A stretch of 34,709 bases of DNA from contig JNEM01006774.1 in NCBI GenBank assembly GCA_000697335.1, positions 1 to 34,709 on the forward strand, given 5' to 3'. Shown here piece by piece: positions 10,788-22,467 of this stretch (within the stretch, counting starts at the first letter, position 1; every line of letters starts with the position of its first letter). This DNA comes from Conidiobolus incongruus B7586 (Eukaryota > Entomophthoromycota > Entomophthoromycetes > Entomophthorales > Conidiobolaceae). The notes under the pieces were generated by a model. The model did not search any database. It saw nothing but the letters and a program-made list of their open reading frames with translations, and was not told the origin of the DNA. Position numbers and translations under genes: made by a program.

Positions 10788-11503
10788 ACTACTTTTTAAT
10801 TAAAACTCGGACTCTATCACATTATTTTTTTATACATATACAACTTCTTAATATAATTTAATACTCTATTATATTTTTTAAATTTACTTACCTTTTTATC
10901 TAACACTTATATTTCAATATTCAAATCTATTTCATTTATAGTATTACATGTTCTCAAAAATCAGTTTTATATAAATAAACTATCAATAGCTAATATATAT
11001 ACATATTATAGTTGATGAATTAATTTTTATATATAATACAAAAAATAAATAATAAAAATATCGCTAAATTATTATCAATGTGAACTATTTTGAATTAGAT
11101 AATTACGCTTAGTTGATTATCATATTTAATATATTTATCAGTTTTTGTATTGAATATTATATGAAATGATTTAATTTTTTCAAAAAAAACAATATTTTAA
11201 TTTGCTTGTTTAATATTTACTCAGATATTCTAGAGTTATTGAAATATATTTCAACCAAATCTATCATTATATAAATTAATTTATGAAGATAGTTTCCTTT
11301 TAAAATATTTGAAATGGATTTATCATAATTTAGCATAAATATGTGAACATAATATATTATATTAAATTATTCAAAATTCAGTTCAATTAAATTATTTGTT
11401 ATTATTACATCAAATTAGATGATAATCAAAAAATATATTTTATAATTAGTAATAATAAACCTATTAATTCAAATAAAGAAATCTATAGCTATTTACAATT
11501 ACC
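10788..11503. other. AT-rich intergenic stretch
   Basis: Between the tRNA terminator and the PWP2 3' end. No gene or structured element seen. Confidence 0.55.
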
Positions 11504-11530
11504 AATAATAATAATAATAATAATAATAAT
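11504..11530 (+). repeat. (AAT)9 microsatellite
   Basis: Nine perfect AAT units just beyond the PWP2 stop codon, probably in its 3' UTR (UUA/AUU repeats in the transcript). A second, 20-nt run of the same repeat lies inside the last PWP2 intron at 11754-11773. Confidence 0.9.
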
Positions 11531-11565
11531 ATCTATGAAAATTTTATTTATAAATAATAAATGAA

Positions 11566-14557
11566 TTATTCAACTTCCATTTCGTCCTGTAAGAACGGAG
11601 CTTTAACTGAGAAAGGGTTCAAATCATCATTTAATAAATCTTCAGTCGTTTCGGCTACTTCATCGTTGCTTTGATTCAATTTGGATGCGTCAATTAAGTA
11701 TCTCATGAGATATAAGTTGTCTTCACATCTAAATTGCTAAGTTAGTATATGATATAATAATAATAATAATAATATTGGGATACTTACAATTTAGATAAGT
11801 CTTGATATCTCTTTGTCAAAACTTTTTGAATACCTCTGATATTGGGTAAGTGGAGATTTAGATTATTTTTAAGGGTGCGTCCGTGATAGGTTAATAATTC
11901 AAGTGCCCATAGAATAATGAATTCCAAGTGGGGAGATCCTGATTCTGAGTATGAGATTAAGAATTTGAAAGCCATAGGCAAGTATTTCTCGGGAAGTTGG
12001 GAACTGATCAATGGGATGTCAGAAGAAGGAATGGATTCGAATACTTTCACTAGGATTTGGGGTTCGTTTAACTTGAATGCCATGATGAAGGCGTGTAAGT
12101 ATTGTTTTTGAGCTAAAGTGGAGAGAACACTATCGGGAGTAATGTCAATGTCTAATTCAAATGGATCAAATACTAAAGTATCATCAAGAGAATAGATGAG
12201 TAAGCCTTCTGTAGAGGCGGCAGCCCAAGATCTTCCAGTTGGACAGAATTTAACAGATTTCGTCTTAGCTTCTGGCTTAACTTTACGCTCTGATAAATCA
12301 CCCCTAGCAACACCAGGTAAGTTATGGTTTCCTTTACGGAAAGCAATATCACGATCGTCATCTTCGTCGTCGATTAAATCCATAGGACCAGCATCAGTCA
12401 TATTTTTGCTATTTAAAAATTCCAAAGTTCCATCCAAAGAACGATTATGGGTAATTTGGAATTTTTTGATCAGCACATGAGTTAAACAGTCATAGATACA
12501 GACGTATTTGCTATTACCACCACCAATAATAGCTTTGCCATCAGCTGTATAGCATAAACTGTTAAAGCATTTGCCAGCAGATGAGTTGGCGGCGGAGATC
12601 ATGTCGCCATCCTTTCTACCTCCGGAAATATCCTTGCGGCCCTCGATAGCTCCCATATTGTTACCAGAATCAGAGTCCCAGAATGAGATTTCACCATCGA
12701 GAGTGCTAACAGCCAATTGTTTGCCGTCAGGTCTGTAAGCAAGAGCTAAAACTTCAGACTTCATTTGAATAGATTCGGTATAGTGAGTTCTGCCAAATAC
12801 GTCCCAAATTCTGACAGTTTTATCCCAAGAACCACTGGCAAAAATGTTGAGGTTAGGACTGAAGCTGATTCCTGATACAGGAGCCTCATGACCTGCGAGG
12901 ACTTCAAGAAGACGACCAGTCTGAAGAGACCATACGTAGATTTCAAAAGTATCATTTGAGCCAGCGCAGATAATATCGCCACTAGGGTCAACAGTCATAC
13001 AAGAGAATTGGGCAGGGGAGGGAGATGTAAAAACTCTGAAATTACGATATCTTTTAAGGTCAAAAGCTCTGACAGTACCATCCAAACTGGCAGAGATAAT
13101 TACTTGACCATTTTTAGTGAATTCTAAAGCTGTGATTGGGGCAGTGTGATCTGTAAAAGTAACAAAGCAGAACCCTGAGGCGGTATTCCATACCTTAAGC
13201 TTACCATCATGACCACCAGTGGCAATAGTTTGACCATCTGGGGAATAGGCCATAGTGTTCATATCATAGAAGTGACCTTGTTGTTTGAGGATGTAAGATT
13301 CAGATTGCCATTCCCAAACTAATAATTGTCCAAATTCAGATGAGCCAAAAGCTAACCATTCACCAGTATTGTTGACTGCAACAGTATTGATTCTATGTTG
13401 AGAAATACTCAAAGTGTGGATATTAACAAAGTCTGGCATTTCCCACAAACCAAAAATACCGTTATCAAAACCAACTAAGAGCATTGAGGTAGAAGCGTGG
13501 AAGGTGGCAGAGGTGACTTTGCCGGGTTGTTGAAGATAATGACGTTCAGCAACCATCCATTTGGTTTCTTCTAAATAATCATTATCACCACGATCTTCGA
13601 TTTCAACACCTTTATCTTCCAATACAGTCATTAAATTAGTGTTTTTCCAGTGGCAGACCTGACCATCGCGACTCACAGTATAGATTGATTTACCATCTTT
13701 ACTGAAAAATGAATTGACAACATTGTCACGATGTCCTGAAAGAGTGATGGGGAAATTTTTCTTAGGTTTACCCATATTAAAGAGCTTAGCAGAAAGATCT
13801 TTGGATGAAGTTAAAATAAGTCTATTATAAAATATTAGTAATAATTATAGCGAATAAATTGAGATACTTACTTTGAATTCTGAGACCATTGAATAGATGT
13901 AACATCGTCATAATGACCAGTAAAATTTCTAACGTGAACAAATGGAGCCAATTCACGATGACTTCCTGGTACTTTCCAAACCTGAACAATTTTTCCATGA
14001 GTAAAAGCGAAATATCTATAATGAAATCATTATTAATAAAATGAAATGTTGAATAAAATGAATTACATACTTGCCATCTGGAGAGAATTGAATATCTCTA
14101 ACTCTTTCGCCAAAGTTGAATTTGTGTAAAACTTTTTGTCTTAAAAAGTTGACTAATAAACCTCTTCCATCTAAAATATATGTAAATTGAAATTTTCAAT
14201 ACAATTGAATATTTATTTACCTTCGTCTATTAAAAACAATAAATTTCCTTTTGGAGAGAGTGCCAATCGAGTAATATTACAAGAAGTCTCATAAGGCGAA
14301 GTATGTGATTTATTGCTATTATTCAAAAATTATTAATTAATTTTAAAATACTATCTGTTATAACTTACTTGACAAGATCAAATACGGTAATTCTATTGCC
14401 AACGGGGCTAATTAAATGATTACCATCCGGTGTATATAACAAATTTCCTTGTTTGTATACTGTACCACATAAGTTAGAAAACTAAAAATTTAAAGATAGA
14501 TTAATTTTATATATCTAATATATCATAATAGTTTATTACTTTAAAGTCGGATTTCAT
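11566..14557 (-). CDS. PWP2: Periodic tryptophan protein 2 (U3 snoRNP / SSU processome WD40 protein)
   Basis: Seven exons, complement of 11566-11728, 11788-13821, 13872-14015, 14071-14170, 14221-14315, 14369-14481, 14540-14557; 888 residues (yeast 923, human 919). It begins MKSDFK-FSNLCGTVYKQGN and continues through SPVGNRITVFDL and LLFLIDEDGRGLLVNF, all typical of PWP2. Tandem WD40 repeats form two beta-propellers: DGTVRAFDLKRYRNFRVF, AGHEAPVSGISFSP and SGSWDKTVRIWD are characteristic. The C-terminal Utp12-like helical domain covers roughly 720-830 (LHAFIMAFKLNEP, LPEKYLPMAFKFL), followed by a short acidic tail. PWP2 (UTP1) is a core of the UTP-B complex in the nucleolus and is needed for 18S rRNA processing. 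The tiny first exon has 18 nt. The final intron carries two possible acceptors; only the downstream one keeps the frame. Confidence 0.96.
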
Positions 14558-17500
14558 ATTAAAATTCTAATTAGTATTCAATTTCTATTTTATTAAGAGC
14601 TATCAAAAATATATAGAAAATTATAATAAATATTAGTTATATCCTATTTTGTTATCTATGAATAAAATTTTCTATTGTTTGTAGATTTTATTGATGGTCC
14701 TTTTATAATTTTTTTTAAATTGAAGCAATTTATCCTCTTAAAATATTTTGTATAAAAATAAAAATTATGGGAATATTTTAAATTTTTCTAATTTGAATTA
14801 AAATCAAAAAACTGATTTGATAAAGATATCTCTGAAATATTAATTTATTAATTCAAAAGTAGTATATTATAATTATTATTGTTATTGCTGTTATTAATAA
14901 TGTAATTACTATCTTATTTACAGAATGGATTTGGTATTCCTCTCAGATTATAAAGATAGTTGAATTTGAACTTATCACCATAAAATAAAAAAAATTTAAT
15001 CATTAAAATTTCGACTGGTTTAAAATAAAGATTGATCAATAATATGCATCTTAAGCGATATTATTAATGTTTAAATTATTCACTTTTATATATTTTGTCA
15101 ATATATAAATTTGAAATTCAATGTCCATATACTAGAAATAATATTTCTCATTTAATGCTCGAATTTTAATATGTGATATTCTCATTTATATTACATTGAG
15201 TATTTTTATTAAATCTTTAATAATAATTAAATTTTAAAATATAAAATTTTGATATAATTATTTCTTAATTTCATCGATTATTTTGAGTTTGTGTCATTCA
15301 TTATATAATTTACAGAAAATAAATTTTTAACCATAGTATTCGTCGAACTCTACGATTGTGAATATATCAAATGACTCATTAAAATACTAGCCTTATTTAT
15401 ATGAAATCATTAAATATTAATTTTATTTGATTTTTAATGATTATCTTTTCAATTAAAATAAGATTACTTTGCTTCAGGTATACTTTAAAGATTAGTTATC
15501 GTACAAATTTAGTCAAAAATTAAAAGATCATATTCAGAATGATTTGAATATAAAAAGTCCTATTAATAAAAAATACCTAAATCGTTTAGTCAAATGCACT
15601 TTTTTATATTGTAATTGACATTAAATATATATAAATTAAAAAATTCAATGATTTATATAGTTTTTATCGTTATATTTATGTTTTGGTATTTTATCAAACC
15701 CGTTCTTCAGATTGAATTGATTTCCAATTATAGCGATTATTCAAATTTGAGATTGGTATACTAATTTAATGATTTTTTAATAGATATTAATAAAAAATTC
15801 TAATTAGTGTGCAATTTAATAATATATGGCAATATATAATTAATAAAATCATTTTTGCATACAGAAATATCTATTCGACTTGATCCGTTTGCTTCAAAAA
15901 CTTAACTGATTGCTGAAAAGAAATATGTTTAATTGAATTTTTAAAATTGATTTAAATGAATATGAAAGCCAATTGAGCTGTTCATTTGGTTTTAATATTG
16001 AAATAATTCATTGATATAAAATGTCAATAATAATTTTACTAGGTATTAAAGCATTATTTTATTTGAAGTGAACATATATTTTTTGTAATTTGAAAATTGT
16101 TTTTTGAATTAATTTAGTAATTGCAATGGATCAGAATCGATCAATCCATTCTGAGGAGACGCGGATCGACATATTTATTACATTTTTAAATTTCTGTCTA
16201 TTGAAAAAAACTTAAAATTGATACAATTCAATATCTCTACTTTTAGTTCAATATTAGTTTGAAGAAATGGGGAAAGTAAACAAGTATGTTTTCAGTTTGA
16301 ATATTTAACACAAATCAAAAGCTATTTATTACAATTTATATTTATTTATATCAAATCAATGTTTATTGAATAATGCATAGTCAACTCTAAAAGAATGTTT
16401 ATATTAAATATTTTCAATATAATATCTAAATGATAAATATACTATGGTTATTTTATAATTGAAGTTTCTAATGAATTACATTCAAAAACAATAATATAGA
16501 TTCACCAACTCTATGCCATCGTTATTACTGTTTTGAGTTATATTTAATTAAGTAAAATAAATTAAATGTTATATATATCAAAGCCACCAATAAATTGATA
16601 TTAATTGTTTGAACCCTGAAATTGATTATTTAGCCACTGTTCGTATTAATTTCAAATTTTTATTAGACTAGAATATCAAAATCACAAAATATGAAACATT
16701 GACAATAGATAGTAAATTATTGCCACATCACATAATGGTATATTAGAATACATATTTTATCTAAAATTTTAGTCAAAATGATTACATTTGAATCTTGATC
16801 CACGATCGAGCCGTTCGATGTTTTTTACGTGCTTAGCTTTATGCTAAATAAATCGATATTTGATATTTGAAATTTTCTTAGTCTTAAAAGACATCATTTT
16901 AAAATCAAAAAATATAATATAATATATTATCGAATTATATAAAAGTTTAAATATTATTTATAATTTCGTTGATTTTAAAAGCTATCAGTTTCATTTGGTT
17001 AGATTATAGTATTTGATAATTGTTTGAAACCAAATTAATTAATTTTGAATTCAATTAAATTGCCTAAATAAGATTAGATCAAATGTTCTGCGGAAAATAT
17101 AATCACCCATAATATCAAATTCCCATTTATAAAATTCACTTGAAATTAAATTTGTGATCCACTATTTAGTTTGCATTATGTCATTCAATGAGAATAAATT
17201 AAAAAATATTAATGAAAAAACAGTTTATAAGAATTCGATATTAAAATGAAAATTATATATATATTAAAGTGTATCTCAAATGTTAGATTATAGAGTTCAG
17301 CTAATGGTTTTTTAGCGTAGCATATCAAACATTGTCTCAAGTATTATGTCTTTGATCTTTTATATTAGGAAAGTGTCGGGTAATTCAATATCATTAGAAT
17401 TTTAATTCAAATCAAAAGAATGTGTTTAACCCATAAATCAATCATTTTAATTGGATAATTAAAATTCAGTTTATTTTGGAAAATATGACCGATTATAATT

Positions 17501-17568
17501 TTAGAATTTATAATTAATATTCGGATAAGTTAATGTTTATTCATTGATCATTATATAAATGCTACATT
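14558..17568. other. Gene-poor AT-rich stretch
   Basis: Three kilobases between two divergent genes (PWP2 to the left, the transcription factor-like gene to the right), so both promoters should lie here. Only small GC islands break the A/T background: 16126-16175 (see findings) and a 5-bp hairpin ATCGA/TCGAT followed by a T run at about 16805-16826. I see no gene. Confidence 0.5.
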
Positions 17569-19401
17569 ATGAAGAGAGCCCAAAAGAGACAAGTTCCAAG
17601 TTTTAAGGTGGCTAATTATCAATCTAAACAGAAGCCTAAAATACATTTGACTTTAACTGCTCAAATCACTAAGAGAATCCAGAATTTAGAAACGATATTA
17701 GCGAAAGCTAAGCCCACCTTTGAATATTATTCTAACCTTTTAAATAATGCAGATAACCCTCCTTTAACCAAGAAACAAATTGAGGATATCAAATGCTTTG
17801 AGTTACAATTAAGAGAATTTGATACTAGTTTTAACCAGATAGTTAAATTTGATGATGAAGATGGAATTATTATTCCTCAGTTAAAAGCTCTATTGACTAA
17901 GTTTCATAAAAATTTGGACAACATCAAAACCCTCATAGAAATTAGTTTAAATCCTAATGTTATTGAATCAAGGTCACGTAAAACACTTCGAAAATTCTCT
18001 CAAAGACAAAACTCTATACCACCCCATTGGTTGGAGCAAGCGTGTAGGTTTTATGTCAATCAATTCGATTCTCACTCTCACTGGCTCACACCTGACGAAT
18101 TATACCAATCTATTCGATCTGAAACACCAAACATCTTATCTTACTCAGTGCTTGCACTCATGTCTCGATTTTTAGATGAAGAATATGAAAAATCGCCTGA
18201 TCAGGATCTAGAACTATATACATCTTTTGATGGTATGAATTTAACGCAATTTTCAAAATTTTGTGCATTATCTGCTAAAAAATTGGTACCTGCAAGTTTT
18301 CTTGAACCACACCTAAACACTGTAATTGCATTGGCTTTTTTAGCTCTTTTTGAACAGACCTATTGCCATGCAAGTGGCTTCTCTTACTTTTATGGTTCAG
18401 CTGTTCGATTAGCTCAAACACTGGGTTTAGCTCCTATGACTCCTGAGCAAATAATATTCAGTCTAATGCTAATGAATCCTCAACAGCAAAAGATGGAAAT
18501 AAGAAAGCACAAAATCTGGGCTTCCTTAGTTATTGGTGATCTTTTAGCAAGTCAAATTTTAAGACAGCCCAACTTTCTACCTACAGAAGTATCGCTCGCG
18601 ATGATTCGTACTAGCCAAAGCTTACTTCATTTACAAAAACCTGGAGAAAAAATTTTCGGCTCCTCGATTACGGCTGGGAATAGTCCAGCGACGGATCAGG
18701 TAATGCCCATGCTCGACGAATTCTTTGAAATGTTTATCAGTTTCCAAACTTACATAGAGAAATTCAAATTACAATTCAAAGACTCTCCTATGGGCACTCC
18801 AAATCAATTTTCGCTGCCTAAAGAACTTATGGCACACATTCGAGTGAGAATTCAAAATTTATCAGATATAGTAACAGATTATTACTGCTTTGATCTACTT
18901 AAAAAGGCTCTCAAAATCCAACCCTTCGATATACATGCTGCAGTGGTGACTGGAATGCGATTTGCTATTGCTACATTTACTATTTATCTCCATTATCCTG
19001 CCTTATTTATCAAACCCGTACCTTCTTATTTCGATCCCGAAACTCACTACATCATCCTTTTAGCTGCGCACAATGTCGTTCAACTTTACCGAGATGGTGT
19101 AGCAGTACTACAAATGGAAACAGATAGTCCTAATACTAGCAATCGATTCTTAATGTCTCAATACTTTTTAGAAGCATTTTATGTATATTTGAATGCTGTA
19201 AGTTTCAATTTACCGGTGCCCGAAGGAATGACAAGTGAAACCTTCCACTCCAAGGGATACTACTACGGACAACTTAAATTTTTACTCGATTTCCTTTACA
19301 ATTACTCGACATCTGACCACGATATGAAAATGTGTTTAAAACAAATTGAAGAAGCGCTACCCTCCTTTAAATTAAGTCGATCCTTTTTAGAAGATATTTA
19401 A
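17569..19401 (+). CDS. Fungal-specific transcription factor domain protein without a zinc cluster
   Basis: Single exon, 610 residues. Residues 30-45 (ITKRIQNLETILAKAK) resemble the short linker and coiled coil that follows a Zn2Cys6 cluster. About 150-360 resembles the fungal-specific transcription factor (MHR) domain: PPHWLEQACRFYVNQF, FLEPHLNTVIALAFLALFE, SGFSYFYGSAVRLAQTLGLAP and KHKIWASLVIGD. No CX2CX6C pattern occurs in the protein. An in-frame TGA lies 21 nt before the ATG with no AG acceptor between, so an upstream zinc-cluster exon cannot join before this start. The basic N-terminus (MKRAQKRQ) could serve nuclear import. It probably acts by partnering a DNA-binding protein, or binds DNA another way; target genes unknown. 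A TATATAAA at 17552 is too close to the ATG to be its TATA box. Confidence 0.75.
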   Translation: MKRAQKRQVPSFKVANYQSKQKPKIHLTLTAQITKRIQNLETILAKAKPTFEYYSNLLNNADNPPLTKKQIEDIKCFELQLREFDTSFNQIVKFDDEDGIIIPQLKALLTKFHKNLDNIKTLIEISLNPNVIESRSRKTLRKFSQRQNSIPPHWLEQACRFYVNQFDSHSHWLTPDELYQSIRSETPNILSYSVLALMSRFLDEEYEKSPDQDLELYTSFDGMNLTQFSKFCALSAKKLVPASFLEPHLNTVIALAFLALFEQTYCHASGFSYFYGSAVRLAQTLGLAPMTPEQIIFSLMLMNPQQQKMEIRKHKIWASLVIGDLLASQILRQPNFLPTEVSLAMIRTSQSLLHLQKPGEKIFGSSITAGNSPATDQVMPMLDEFFEMFISFQTYIEKFKLQFKDSPMGTPNQFSLPKELMAHIRVRIQNLSDIVTDYYCFDLLKKALKIQPFDIHAAVVTGMRFAIATFTIYLHYPALFIKPVPSYFDPETHYIILLAAHNVVQLYRDGVAVLQMETDSPNTSNRFLMSQYFLEAFYVYLNAVSFNLPVPEGMTSETFHSKGYYYGQLKFLLDFLYNYSTSDHDMKMCLKQIEEALPSFKLSRSFLEDI

Positions 19402-20330
19402 TGAATTTTGTATGGATTTGTCTGGTCAAATATTCTCTTAATTATCTGTTCAATTTAACTAATATTTACATTTCATTGTATTGTATTTTATTTGTTCCAA
19501 ATTATTTTGAAATAATTCTTAATTAAATTAATTTTTTTTAATTATTATAATTTTAATAAACTTTTTTAAATTAATAACAAAATTTAATTAAGATAATATT
19601 ATTAAATGAATTTTTTATCAGTTTTTTTTATGGTGGAAGTGTCTAATTGAATTAATGAAAGAAGTTCAATATTAAATTGGAGTTGATTATTGAAATTTGT
19701 TAATTTTTAATTTACACATAACTAATTTAAATCATAACTATTCTTTAATGATGTTATTATATTATAGTGTATTAATTCTATTTTTATTTGAATGTAGTTA
19801 ATTATATAATAATTAAAAAAAAATTGAATTATGAATTTTATTATATCTATTATATAAAATGGAAATAAAACTAAAATTAAATATAGATCAATGAGTAAAT
19901 AAAAAAACATAATAATAGTATATAAGAATAATTCCTAAAATCAAAATTAATTTTAATTATTAATATCAATATCACATCATAATTTGAATTATATTCTCTT
20001 TTAATAATGCTTTATTCAATTAAGTTAAATTCTTTTAAATATATTACTTTTATATCAGATTAGAAAAGTATGACATCAGTTCACGTTCTCGTATCATAAA
20101 TAAAGTTAATAAAGAGATAATTATAATGGTATAATTGATTAAATTTTTTACTAATTCTTAACTCTTATTATCAAATATGATCTACCTAAATTATGCTATT
20201 TCTTAGTATAGGAATCATCTAATATCTTTTGAATTTCAATGTTATCATTTAGCCCCATCGGAAATTTTTCAAAGATTTAAGCGTGCCTTATACAGCATTA
20301 CTTAATACTGAAAATAAAAAAGAAAAAAAA
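19402..20330. other. AT-rich intergenic stretch
   Basis: 3' flank of the transcription factor-like gene, with almost no G or C until about 20200. No gene or RNA recognised. Confidence 0.55.
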
Positions 20331-20756
20331 AATGCAAAGTATTAATGACCATGGAAAGGAGTTTTGTTGATATTGTAGTGGGGTAAGACTAGAATTGATA
20401 TAATCGCTGGCTTGTAATGAACCAATGATTCAAATGGACCAACATTAATGATTTTTAGATTTTTTGATATCGGAAATTAAATACTTTTGCCTATCAATGG
20501 TGTTATTTTGACATATGGCATCATCTTTTGGTAATACTTCTATGAATCTTGTAATTTGAAAAATGTTATCTCATGAAAATTCTCCGATATTCAATGTCAA
20601 CCTGATTGGTCAATAGTGAGTATGAGTAGGTTTGTATCGCTTGTAATGCAAGAAAAAGCTTTGAATTAGAGTGTTGTGTGACTTAATTAGGCTAATAACT
20701 TATTGTGCTTGAATGAGTAATAGCTAGACTGACTACAATTAAAAGATTGGTCACAG

Positions 20757-20762
20757 CACGTG
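20757..20762. promoter_or_regulatory. Palindromic E-box CACGTG
   Basis: Perfect CACGTG, the core site for bHLH factors such as Cbf1 or Pho4, 572 bp before the forkhead start codon. A hexamer can occur by chance, though less often in AT-rich DNA. Confidence 0.35.
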
Positions 20763-20881
20763 GAAATCAGGTATTACCCTACCATAAGCCCAATTTAAGA
20801 TGAAGCTTAGCCTAATTTAGAACTTCAATCTAATACAACTACAATTTTACTAATTAGAGATCCAAAAGTCTTCTTAGAAAG

Positions 20882-20891
20882 CCAATTTAGG
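20882..20891. promoter_or_regulatory. CArG box 1 (MADS-box site)
   Basis: CC-AATTTA-GG, an exact CC(A/T)6GG element bound by SRF-type MADS proteins; Mcm1 binds related sites in yeast. It lies 447 bp upstream of the forkhead start codon. Confidence 0.5.
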
Positions 20892-21010
20892 AAAGAGGAC
20901 ATTACATTTGAACTGAAATTTCAAGTGAATTGGTAAGATTGAAAAAGATATTAATTAAAATGATTTTTACCGAATTTGGTAAGCATGTCCAATTAAGTTC
21001 GTGGCGACCT

Positions 21011-21020
21011 CCAAATTAGG
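21011..21020. promoter_or_regulatory. CArG box 2 (MADS-box site)
   Basis: CC-AAATTA-GG, a second exact CC(A/T)6GG element, 91 bp before the TATA box of the forkhead gene. Confidence 0.5.
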
Positions 21021-21110
21021 AAGCTTAATCTAGCTCATATTAGAAAACTTCATTTAGAATTCATTCACCCCACATCACTCTATCAACTTTATCACATGGA
21101 CGACAACAAG

Positions 21111-21119
21111 TATAAAAAG
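21111..21119 (+). promoter_or_regulatory. TATA box of the forkhead gene
   Basis: TATAAAAAG flanked by GC-richer DNA, about 210 bp before the ATG, implying a leader of roughly 180 nt. Confidence 0.55.
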
Positions 21120-21328
21120 CAGTCTCTTTCTTTATCATCAAATATACAACAGATCACTTCGTATTTATCCTCACCTTCTATCTCCAACTTCCATCCCTCT
21201 AAATTCGCTTCACTGTTCGGCCAATTTCAAACCGATCAATAATTTATTTAATTTATATAGAATTATAGAATACTAATAGACTAATTCCCTCCCTCTATAT
21301 TATTATACTAACCAACTAATTAATTACT

Positions 21329-22467
21329 ATGGCCTGTGCTTCAACTCCCACTGATCAAAACAAAGATTTAAAACCCCTTTCCATACTCGCATCTAATACC
21401 TCCCATCACTACAACCAGCGTCAAGATCAATCCTACCACTCTCGCAATCCAGCCGAAAACCACTTCTTACCCTACTCAACCTATTCCATGCCAACTCAAT
21501 TTGCCAATACTCCCCATGAACTATACAATAGCTCCAGTATGAATCTTATGGATTCACAAAGCATGAACTCATCAGTATATAGATTACCTCTTCAATTGGG
21601 GTTGAGTCCTCCATCAATGCTCGAAACTTCTCGTCCTGATTCCAATATACCGGATATGGATGTACCCATGCAACCCAGTCCCTTTGACCAATTCCCCGAA
21701 TTGATCAATTCTTCCCATGAAACCTCATTTTCCCTCATGGACCCTTCCCAACTCGATCGCTCATGTCTCTTCACAGCTATCGTCCCCCAAGACCCTTCAA
21801 ACTTCCCAATGAACGATATGCACTACCCCATGACACCCACCGATGCTTATGGTTTTCCATTATTCAGCTACGATGCCATGTCGCCCATGACAGCAGCCGG
21901 TACACCTTTCCTCTTCCCATACTATCCTGGTAATATGCATCCATTAGCATTACAGCAGGAAGATCAAGAAAAACCACCCTTCTCATATTCTCAGCTCATT
22001 ACGCGAGCTATTCTCGAATCGCCACAACGTCAACTCTTGCTTAGTGAAATTTATGAATGGATGGTAGAAAGATTCCCCTATTTCAGAAAAGACACTGCTG
22101 GCGTTTGGAAGAACTCTGTCAGACACAATTTATCAGTTAACAAAATATTCAAAAGAGCTCCTAGACAGCATGATCAACCCGGTAAAGGAAGCTATTGGAC
22201 ACTCGATCAAGAACAAATTTCGATGATGGACCGTAGAGGTCAGAGAAGGAAGCCTAGAACTCCCCAAAGCGGTAAAGATGGCTCTAGTGTAAGTTATATT
22301 TTGAATTGGCTTGTATTCTTGTTAATTAATAATGATCTATTACATAGAGCAATACGAGTAATGCTAGTTCTACGCCCAGATGTTTTGATTCACCTTCATC
22401 AATACCATCATGTCCAGAACTCTCAAGCGAAGAATTACCATCTTCTAATGAATCATCAGTCGAATAA
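21329..22467 (+). CDS. Forkhead (FOX) transcription factor
   Basis: Two exons, 21329-22288 and 22348-22467, 359 residues; the 59-nt intron (GTAAGT...CATAG) is phase 0. Residues 1-210 are low-complexity, rich in Ser, Pro, Asn, Met and Tyr, likely an activation or regulatory region. The forkhead winged helix spans about 214-294: KPPFSYSQLITRAI, SEIYEWMVERFPYF, recognition helix WKNSVRHNLSVNKIF (260-274), and GKGSYWTLD. A basic stretch DRRGQRRKPR (301-310) probably is a nuclear signal. The tail encoded by exon 2 is Ser/Glu-rich. No FHA domain is present, so it is not a Fkh1/2 orthologue; it resembles the Fhl1/Sep1/Hcm1-like group only in its DNA-binding domain. Reading through the intron also stays open for 70 codons, but the spliced form is favoured by its canonical sites and Ser-rich tail. 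Confidence 0.9.

Larger units (their letters stand above)
20331..21328 (+). promoter_or_regulatory. Promoter region of the forkhead gene
   Basis: About 1 kb of DNA with higher GC than flanks. It carries two perfect CArG boxes (20882-20891, 21011-21020), two related sequences (CCAATTTAAG at 20790, CCTAATTTAG at 20811), a CACGTG E-box at 20757-20762 and a TATA element at 21111. A pyrimidine-rich leader follows before the ATG. This is the most motif-dense upstream region in the window. Confidence 0.55.

Noticed and set aside
11917-12480. Plus-strand and alternative minus-strand ORFs inside PWP2
   Set aside because: Shadows of the PWP2 exon in other frames, with no independent codon bias.
16261-16300. 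ATGGGGAAAGTAAACAAGTATG as a first exon for the zinc-cluster-less factor
   Set aside because: It is 1.3 kb upstream, encodes no cysteines, and the downstream start has an in-frame stop without an acceptor before it.
16800-16830. Box B-like GTTCGATGT followed by a T run, as a possible tRNA
   Set aside because: No box A, acceptor stem or anticodon arm can be drawn upstream; only a 5-bp hairpin remains.
19722-19910. 62-codon minus-strand ORF
   Set aside because: Composed almost entirely of Ile, Leu, Phe, Tyr and Asn from A/T-rich DNA, with no motif or promoter; chance ORF.
20200-20320. Possible spliceosomal snRNA before the forkhead promoter
   Set aside because: Some GC-rich words stand out, but no U1, U2, U4, U5 or U6 core motif is present.
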